Shown piece by piece: positions 55,490-64,000 of a stretch of DNA of 64,000 bases. The notes under the pieces were generated by a model. It ran no database searches, was not told where the DNA came from, and was given only the letters and a program-made list of their open reading frames with translations. Every line of letters starts with the position of its first letter. Within the stretch, counting starts at the first letter, position 1. The DNA lies in contig JAWZYU010000027.1 of NCBI GenBank assembly GCA_038380435.1, positions 2,601,156 through 2,665,155 of the forward strand, read 5' to 3'. The DNA comes from Ryuthela nishihirai. Its lineage: Eukaryota > Arthropoda > Arachnida > Araneae > Heptathelidae. The translations under genes were made by a program, and so were the position numbers.

Positions 55490-56989
55490 CAGGGTAATTC
55501 AAAACTCTTGGGCCAAACTTTAACGGATGACAGAACACACTTAAACAAGCACGTTTCGTCATGAAATGCATGGTCGGAACTCAAGCGGTGAACCGCTAGG
55601 GATTAGCAGTTATTGTGTTGGGAAATGAAGAACACAGGAATGACAGAAGAGGTTTGAAACAATTGCAGAAATTACAGAACAGAAAGTACAGAATTTTATT
55701 GAACAAATTACAGAAACTGCTCAAAAGAGCGACCGCCAACATTAATGCAGGATTCACACCTTCGACGAAGTGATCGGCGTACATGGACGAAAACACCAGG
55801 CATTTCTCGTACAGCGGCAGAGGCAATAGAAATCCTCGCAACAATGTCCTCATTGGAATCGATGGGGCTATCGTAAAGGAGGCTTTTTATATCGCCCCAT
55901 AGGAAAAAGTCCAGACATGAGAGATCGGGCGATCGTGGCGGCTAAACGATGGAACCAACCCGACCAATCCATCATTCTGGAAATGTTGCATCCAATGCGT
56001 TTCGCACATCCACGCTGAAATGCGGTGGCGCCCGTCGTGTTGGAACCACTTACGTATTTGAATGTTTGCTGGAACAGGGTTCAGTAAATCTGGCAAAACG
56101 TCTTGTAAAAATACGAGGTACGTTCTCCCTTTCAGTCGGGCTGGCAGAAGGTATGGGCCAATCAAATGGTCATGTAGGATTCCAGCCCAAACATTTACGG
56201 AGAAACGCCGCTGGTACGAATGTGGACATATGGCATGCGAATTACTGGTGGCCCAGACATGTGAATTATGGGTATTAAAAATGCCCTCACGTGTAAAGAT
56301 GCATTTGTCAGTGAATAAGACATGTGCATCAAAGTCCGGTTGCGCTGCAGTCTGCTGCAGGACCAAGTGTGAAAAATCCACACCAGGCCGATAATCTGCA
56401 GGTGTCAAGGCGTGCACCCTCTGTGCAAGGTAGGGATGTAATCGTTCGTCTCGTAGAACTCGCCACACCGTCGATTAGGGCACATTTACGGCATGGGAAA
56501 TTGCTCACGTGCTACATTTGGGATGATCTCCAACCCTACGAAGAATTTCCTCTGTAACACGTGGCGTCCTCACACTCCTTGCACACCCTGTATCCTTACA
56601 CTCCTTGCACGCCTGTGCAAGCTGCTGACAAAGAAGCCTGTTTCGCACAGATACCGGTGCAATCGCTGAAAGGTTTTACAATCAGGCACACTTCTGGTTG
56701 GAGAGCGCTCCCGGTACAATCTTTGGGATTCCCTCGCATTCCCGTCCACAGCTCCATACGTGAAATGCATGTCCGCTTTCTCCTGATTCGTGAAACAATC
56801 CATCCGTTCTGCAATCCACGGTAGAAATGATGACGAGTGCGAAAAACAGGGCTTATAAGTGTTCACTGGAAAGCGCCCTCTAGCGCTTCACCACTTGAGT
56901 TCCGACCATGCATTGTATGACGAAAAGTGCTTGTTTAAGTGTCTTCTATCATTCCTTAAAGTTCGGCTCAAGAGTTTTGAATAACCCTG
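55490..56989 (-). mobile_element. Mariner-type transposon, unit 2
   Basis: Same element, TIRs and TA flanks as in unit 1. The transposase is broken in the same places (frames 55,887-56,468 and 56,570-56,866 minus), so the lesions predate the amplification. Confidence 0.93.
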
Positions 56990-57048
56990 TATACAAACTC
57001 AGGTGTCTTCTCATATATACATTTATTTGCAGAATTTTTCCTTAATAA

Positions 57049-57625
57049 TACGCTGGTTTCCATATGTTAAAGGAAATCCCTATGGTAAGTCAATGAGAAG
57101 CTAACGTTAAAGTTCTATAACTTGTAAAATAGTGCTTTTGTTATGAAAAATGTAATTGCAGATAAAAAATCTCAATCAGATAAATCAATATCTCGATTTC
57201 AACAATATTTCTTCAGTGTTTAATGAGTTATGGAAGTTTGATAATTTAACAACTACTAATATTCCAGTCTTAAGAAACCTATACGAAACTGAAGAGTAGT
57301 GAAAGAATTCTTACACAAAGCTCTAAAATACAAACTTATTTTATTAAACACTTTGATACAATAATTATTACTAAGTTTTAATTAACTTCTGAAGTCAATA
57401 TTTGGGGGCTGGCATTGTTATCGCTAAATATTCAAACTTCCATAACTCATTAAATACTAAGTAAATATTGTTGAAAATCGAGATATTGATTTATTTGATT
57501 GAGATCTTTATCTGCAATCACATATTGAATACAAAAATATCTTATTTTAGAAGTTATAAAGCCTTCACGTTAGCTTCCCATTGACCTAACATTGGGATTT
57601 TCCTTCATTTATGGAAACCACTGTA
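57049..57625. mobile_element. Fold-back MITE, unit 2, most complete copy
   Basis: Both ends are visible: 'tacgctggtttccat' at left and the complement of 'tacagtggtttccat' at right. The left arm differs from units 1 and 1b by extra terminal bases and many substitutions. Confidence 0.85.
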
Positions 57626-58916
57626 TACACAAACAGTGACTGCACACCCGATATAGTCACTCGCTAAACACAGCACAGGCTACACAGAGCCTCAGCGGTC
57701 CCACCGCTAGATGAAGAACAACAAACAATCCGCCTGACATGCGGAATGCTTCCTTGTCTCCACGCAAGTCCTTGTTTTTCCAACTGCCTTCTCGTTCGAA
57801 CGAACCGCCAGGTGAGGTCACGTGATATTTCTTCGGGGGACGTTACGGTCAGAAGAGAGCCAGCTTCCATAGGCGTAATGTAAACTTTTCCATTGCAGCA
57901 CCCTCTAAACATGGCAAACCTGTGTATTGCAGTGAAGTCAACTAGCCTGGGAGAGGAGCAAGTTCCCTGCTTTATTTTTTCACTGCCGAGCAAGGTTTAC
58001 ATCACGTGACTAATTTTATGTACACTTTGACTGACAATGGCTCATTTCAAAAATATCTCCTTTTATGAGACATCATTATAATTTCCTTTTCCTTTGGAGA
58101 GAAAATAACAAGGAATAATTAAAATTATTTTTCACAATAAAATCCTATTTTGTAACACAGCTAGCAGCTGTGCTCAACAAGAAACTTTGAATATTTTAAA
58201 CAATCTGCATTATTTGGTATATTATAATAAATTGATATTTATGATTATTTGCACGATATCATGTTTTATACAATTATATTTTATACAATTAAAGATTTTT
58301 TTCAAAAAATAAAAATATCGAGTTTTTCACTTCTACAAACCGTCAACAGATGGCAGCAGGCACTTGTCGTATCAACCATAAAATCTAATGTCTTCCTTTA
58401 TTTTCCTTCTCCTGATTAGTACTCTTATTTCCTTCAAGAGATGGCTGAGAGGCAGTTTCTTCTGCTTCTGCTATCTCTTCCTTCTGTTGTGACTGGTGTA
58501 GGGAGACCCTTATTGGGGGCTAATTTCACCAAAACTTACAACTTACAACAACAGCAACCATAGAATAAGAACTATACTATAAGAACAAACTGCAGACACC
58601 TGTATACATCGATATGCTCCGGGAAACAAAACTGCAACATAAATTGACCTACTTGTTCGCAAGAGCATTAAATGTTTAATTTGAAAAATTCTGCAAAAGT
58701 ACTAAAATAAAATCTTACCAGACCTCCTCCAAGTATGGTAAAATGCACTGCTGAACGTCACAAAATACTCATTGAATAAGTTTAGGGTCAGCCACCGCTG
58801 TATGCAAATAACCGTGTGTTTTAGACAGTTTGAAACACTAATTAAGTCACATTAAATATTTCAAGAGTAGGGCAAACCATAGCTAGAGCAGTCTACAGTG
58901 GGCTAAAATGATTGCA

Positions 58917-58930
58917 CTGCGCATGCGCAG
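58917..58930. promoter_or_regulatory. NRF1-type palindrome, unit 2
   Basis: Identical palindrome with a CCAAT box near 59,053. Confidence 0.5.
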
Positions 58931-60089
58931 TAGGCCCATTACAGTTGTTTCTGTTGATGCACACCACTTTGCCACGTTCAACTTCGGCAATATTCAGTAG
59001 TGCGGCGTCACTTACGCTTGGGCGAAGCTCGCCTTCTGTTGCGGTGTCTCGGCCAATGGGATATGCACACGATTTCCCGACGACGACTGTGTGCCATGTC
59101 GACTCTTTCCCCCATGTAAGGAGGCCTCAGTCTTTAACCAAGCGCACATGTCCTGTGACATGTCTGCGTATTGGCCTGTTCTTTTAGCCCTTTGTGTGTA
59201 AAAAATAATAATGATTATTCGGTAGCAGCACAATTTGTAAAAAAGGAAAAAATCACGAGTGGAACTACCACAAAAATAATTTACCAATTTAATATATGTG
59301 ATATATCATTCGTTTAATTAACGGTGTGTTAGATTCCTCATCTGGTCTTGAGTTTCTTGATCGATTGCTCCTAGTGGAGACAACATAACACATGAAATAA
59401 TATGTCTTACCAGCACTCTTAAAACGGGTAGCTATATCCGACCGTCATCTACGTTAGCTATGCTACAAGGAGTGTCATTCAAAACAATATCCCTAAATGT
59501 AACAGGGTAAAAACTAAATTCAAGGATATATTTAATTCTGTCTATCACCCAAGAGATATTAGGAACGGTGTTAAGGACAAGAAGAGTGAGAAACACTTCT
59601 TCCTTCTTGCGCAATAAGAAACGATATGTATTTGATTAACTTTTATACATTTACATGTTGGCAGAAACAACTGAAATATATAATTCTAAATTAGTGTATC
59701 TCTTCATGTCAGGGTTTCTCCATATCTGAACAATTTTACGGTTTTCGTGACTTCAGTGATCCATACTATAACAGAGAGAAATTATCTCTATTTTAAACTT
59801 CCATATTTTAAAGCGAAATATTTCAAATATTTGAGTGTTCGCAATAGTACGGCGCTTTTCTTGATTAATATGAAAATATCAAAGTGATATTATAATCACT
59901 TAAAAGACAATTTGATTTTTGACTCATTAATGCATTTTTCGGTGGTAGTGGTTGCTTAAATTGAATGATGGACCTAAATTAAATCTTTAAACTTCATGAG
60001 TAACATACACCAATGACAAAATTGTATTTGCATTGTTGCTGAATGCACATTTAAAGATGAGAATATAAAACTAGAATAATTTAAATCAA

Positions 60090-60678
60090 TTGTCATATTC
60101 TGCATCAGAAAATTCCGACAAGTTCAAATGGAGTCAAAATATGGAATTTTACTCTTTTGAAAGAAATACTGAATTCGCTTCTCAATTATTTTGTTATTTC
60201 CGAAGATACGTTTTGTGCACCCAATCGGATAGAAGATCTCGTCACGAGGGCCATAAGTTCTTAGAAATGGTAAGGAAAGGGGATATAATGGACATCTTTG
60301 AAAAAGGCATCAATGTTTCATGTGTTTGTACTAAGTTTTTACTTTTCTTTTTCGCATACCTTAACTATAGCTTCTTGTACTGATGGGAATCAGATTCCTC
60401 TGACAAAAGGTACCTGAGCACTACTTTTTATACTTCAGTTATGTTTATTTTTGTTCATAATTTTTTGGCTTCCTCTGCAATCAACTGACCTGGAAATCTC
60501 CTCATTCGCATACAATGATGATGCATTTAAACAAATTATAAAAAAAATATATTATTCTATTATAATGGATTCAACTTCAGATATCGCCCATGTGCACCAG
60601 CTGGCTTTTGTTTTACGATATGTCAAAGACAATGGTGAACCAGTAGAGCTCTTTATACTGTTTTTAGATCGGGCATAA
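60090..60678 (+). pseudogene. hAT/ZMYM1-like remnant, unit 3
   Basis: Same two frames as in unit 2 (60,090-60,383 and 60,451-60,678). Confidence 0.6.
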
Positions 60679-61690
60679 TGCTCAATAATTATTTAAAGCT
60701 GCTATCGAGGCGCCAGAATCTTTCAATCTCGATGTTCAGAACTGTCGCGGGTAGTCTTATGAAAATGCTTCGAATAGGTCGCGAATATATTCAGGTCTCC
60801 AAACTCAAGGATGTATCCAGATAGGGATCAGAGGATTCGACCCCCGCCAAAAAAACTGTCGTCTTATATGAAATCTCAAACTGGTGTGCCTGCTTTTAAA
60901 TCTAATTTCGTGACACGAAGGTTGCCAGATCATTAATTTCTAAAAAAAAAATCGTTTCCAGATATTTTTTCTGAATTCTGTAATCCACCATAATGTTCGG
61001 ATATTCTTTTTGAGCGACTGTACGTTAACCACTAGTCAGCTGGGAAGGTATACAAACGATGGTTAAATCACAATGCCCTACGAAAATATTAGAGAATTCC
61101 CAGTTAGGTCAATGGGAGGATCTAACTTCAAAGCTCTAACTTTTTTCCCATTTTCCCATTAATTGCATATCTCGGATATTATGGAGCTTCGAAATTAGAT
61201 TCACATTCACATAACATGAAACTTTTCTAATATTGCAGTAGAGGCAGCGGATATGTCTTCAGGATATTTTATCCGTTTCAAATCGAACAGGAAGGGTTCG
61301 TGAGACCCAGTGGTGAAGCAGTGGGGAGGCTAGGAGACTGCGCAGTTGAAGCTTCGACATATCCTCATCCGTCATAGATCAATACCCTCTGGATCACTTT
61401 TAAATCAACCAATAATCTGAGAGAAGTGTCGAAGCATCAACTGCGCAGTCTCCCCGTTGCTTTCCAGTTTCAACTCACTTTATCCATTGATGTGACATCC
61501 CCTTCTTCGGATTGTTATGGATTTCATTAATTAATGATTTTGTACTTACCGTACAATAATTTGGTAAAAAGCCTTTAGAAGATATCACGATTATAAAAAA
61601 TTCTACTGAAAACAAAACGTTAAGTGGAAAATATGCCTATTTGCTAATTTTTTTCTAAGTGGTTTTCGTTACAGTTCTTGTAGTCCTTGC

Positions 61691-61990
61691 GTTGTTTTAC
61701 CTCTGAGTGGTACTTTTTCTGCACACAATGGTCTAAATGACCAGATCACAAGCACCTCAAAGGCTCAGATAAGGCTGGGGGAAGGGACCCACTAGATAGC
61801 TGTTAGGAAACAAATGGTAGCCTCCTGTTAACACCATCCAACGTGTTCTTTAACGTGAACAGGGTATGGTTCTCCCGCACACGGGGCCACGGCGAACGAC
61901 CTACACGGCGGCCTTTCCAAGCCCATCGGTGTCTCCTGCTTACAGACGACTGGGGGGAAAGTTTCTCGAAGATAAATCTCACTGCGGGGT
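61691..61990 (-). mobile_element. SINE-1 diverged copy, unit 3
   Basis: Orthologous to 53,086-53,385. Confidence 0.85.
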
Positions 61991-62042
61991 CTGCCCACTA
62001 CAAAGTAAGCCACTACCGCTCCATTCAACTTCCTAGATAAAA

Positions 62043-62423
62043 GGAGCGGGGTGGTTCAGTCGGTAGCACGCCAGGCTCGTAATCTGTAGTTCCCAGGTTC
62101 GTATCCCAGCTGGGTCAGCATTGAGATTTATCTCCACAAAATTCCCCGCCCTGACCACAGTCAGTAGGGAACAGCGATGGGCTTGGAAAGGCCGCCGTCC
62201 ATCGGATGGGACGTTAAGCCGTGGCTGGAGAGCCATACATTGTGCACGCTAAAGAACACGCTGGATGGCCTTGACGGAAGTCTACCATCTGTCTCCCAAC
62301 AGCTATTCCAGTGGGTCTCCTCCCCAAACCTTCTCTGAGCCTTCGGGGTCCTTGTGACCTGGCCATTTAGCCCATGGTGTGCAAAAAAATGCCGCTCAGA
62401 CGTAAAACAACCCAACAACCCAA
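62043..62423 (+). mobile_element. SINE-1 full-length copy, unit 3
   Basis: Orthologous to 53,438-53,818, sharing the 'ggttcgtatccc' B-box change, so units 2 and 3 are closer to each other than to unit 1 here. Confidence 0.92.
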
Positions 62424-64000
62424 AATCCAAGATAAAGAAAACAAAGATTTGAGGCTGCCATTTATTTCACTACGATAAAAATTAATACATGAGTACAGTT
62501 AACTATGGCAAGTGAGACAGCCTACTTTTTCCCATGCAAACGGTTGCATCATGCTTTGCAAACCTTCCTTTAATTGTCTTTTATAACCAGCCTGGTGGCG
62601 GGTAATGTCTCAGTCAGAAGACACGAAAAAAAGTCCCGCGGATATAATTCCAATGAATACGTTTCCGATACTAGTGAATGCACAAGATACATCAGAGAGG
62701 AGTGGCCACGTCAGTAACTCGTAACTCAAGCAAGAAGAATTAGGCCTTCCTTTAAGTTTCCAATTCGTGATTTTTCTGCATATGCTCAGTAGAACTTAAG
62801 GAAAAGGCCAACGGCGTATTAGCCATAAGGCCACTTCAGGCCTTGCCCTGTAGCGCCAAATTTATTGGAAAAAATAAAGAAAAAGAAAGAAAGTTACAAT
62901 ATATATTCAGAAATCAGGAATGGAAAGGAATTTGGACATGCCAACAACGGTAAAGTTCTCCTAATTCCACATTATTATTACCCGTCATCGCATTAACTTT
63001 GAGATACTATTGGAGTCTAAATTGATTAATCGAAATCCGTCATTTCCTGTTTGCGTCCTGGAGCTGGCCACACTCTCGAGCCCTTGAGCAATGCAAACCC
63101 ATCTCCAGTATCTTCCAGACCATTCCAAGGGTATATAATATATACATACAACAGTAATTTAATAATAGACCGCACAATAGTAATCACGAAACAGGTACAC
63201 ACTACAGTAAATTATAGGAACATACCATAAAAATTAAACATCAAGATAATGAATAATCAAGATTATTGACAGTCAGTTTTCTGTGACATATATTGGACAA
63301 ACATGAGATTCTTTAAGTTCCCATAAACCATTCTGTCACAAATAGATTTTATGGAATTTCACATCAAATAAATAAAAACTAATAGAAGAGTACAGTTAAC
63401 AATGACAAGTGAGGCAGCCTACCTTTTTCCAGAAAAAAAAATTGATTTTATGGAATTTCGCTTCAAATGCAACAGGATTTAATAAATAGCTTTGCATTTC
63501 AAGGAGACAGTCAGTTCTCTAGTTTTCTGCTGCAAATTAGCTCCATACTTCCGCGCAAAATAAAGTGACACGTCTCATTTGTAGAGTGTCCATTGACGTT
63601 TTGTAACATTTCCTGTGTACTTATATGCATACGTAGCCACATTAAAGTCTCTCGGATTGCTTCTTCTTACTTCAAGACTTCCAGATACTCCTCGCATGTA
63701 CGAGTTTATTTATTTCAATATTAGGTAATTGATTACTTCAGCTGCACCAAGGTTTTCACATTTTCAGTAAGGGACCAAAATGAATGTTCGTCTGATAAAA
63801 CAACGTTACAGAAGGTGATGGAATGAATAAGCAATGAGGTAATCTATCATTCTAACCTAACCTAACTAAACACACCTCAGCCTGATGTAGAGCAAATGGA
63901 AGACTTCTTTACGTATATTGCATAAATTAATATAACCTGCCTTAATTTATTCCTTTTTCCCACATATACACAGGCGTCTTCTCCACCTGTCTCGGCTGGG

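Larger units (their letters stand above)
51202..59806. repeat. Macrosatellite unit 2 (8.6 kb)
   Basis: A complete unit of 8,605 bp, collinear with unit 1 minus the SINE-2. Scattered substitutions separate it from unit 1, most densely in the left arm of the fold-back MITE. Confidence 0.95.
59807..64000. repeat. Macrosatellite unit 3, cut by the window end
   Basis: Collinear with the first 4.2 kb of unit 2. The window ends about 95 bp before the position of the mariner TIR. Confidence 0.95.

Noticed and set aside
58912..59187. 91-codon plus-strand frame as a gene
   Set aside because: Unit 1 has a disrupted start, there is an overlapping frame on the other strand, and no domain is seen.

Overview
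The window reads as non-coding, repeat-dominated chromosomal DNA of an animal, most likely an arthropod. It is AT-rich, has no operon-like gene packing, and carries tRNA-headed SINEs, RTE-like and Jockey-like LINEs, Tc1/mariner, pogo and hAT-type DNA transposons and an LTR retrotransposon. A chelicerate is my best guess from the style of the SINEs; this is a weak inference. No intact ordinary host gene with recognisable exons was found.

Layout. 1-3.2 kb: diverged tandem and dispersed repeats. 4.0-7.7 kb: a broken RTE-like LINE (minus strand) abutting the RNase H end of a Jockey-type LINE (plus strand). 7.9-12.8 kb: a large inverted-repeat region built from a diverged satellite with a recurrent C5TA6-type motif, with a SINE and a pogo/Tigger remnant in its centre. 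13.6-14.9 kb: an intronless Ser/Thr-kinase-like gene split by an eight-A run. 15.3-17.0 kb: SINE fragments. 17.9-20.0 kb: a dead Tc1 element with a LINE 3' end inside it. 21.1-28.5 kb: a second RTE-like LINE copy, itself hit by a hAT MITE and by a 4.2-kb LTR retrotransposon. 29-35.5 kb: many SINE copies, several with clean target-site duplications. 35.6-37.6 kb: a 116-bp minisatellite with a higher-order 464-bp period and a SINE inside. 38.8-64.0 kb: an array of 8.6-kb tandem units (one internally deleted to 3.7 kb, the last cut by the window edge), each holding SINEs, a long-TIR mariner, a fold-back MITE, a hAT/ZMYM1-like remnant and a GC-rich segment with an NRF1-type palindrome.

Most notable. 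The LTR element at 22,904-27,116 has two 639-bp LTRs that differ by one base by eye, and a single open 998-codon frame in place of gag-pol. That frame fuses a gag-like coiled coil, an intronless thymidine phosphorylase domain, a C2H2 zinc-finger fragment and the last residues of a Gypsy-type integrase. It looks like a recently mobile, non-autonomous retroelement that has transduced host genes. Several residues that bind phosphate or thymine in thymidine phosphorylases are replaced, so enzyme activity is doubtful.

How the parts interact: insertion order can be read directly (MITE and LTR element into LINE copy 2; LINE 3' end into Tc1; SINE into minisatellite; SINEs and mariner present before the macrosatellite amplified).
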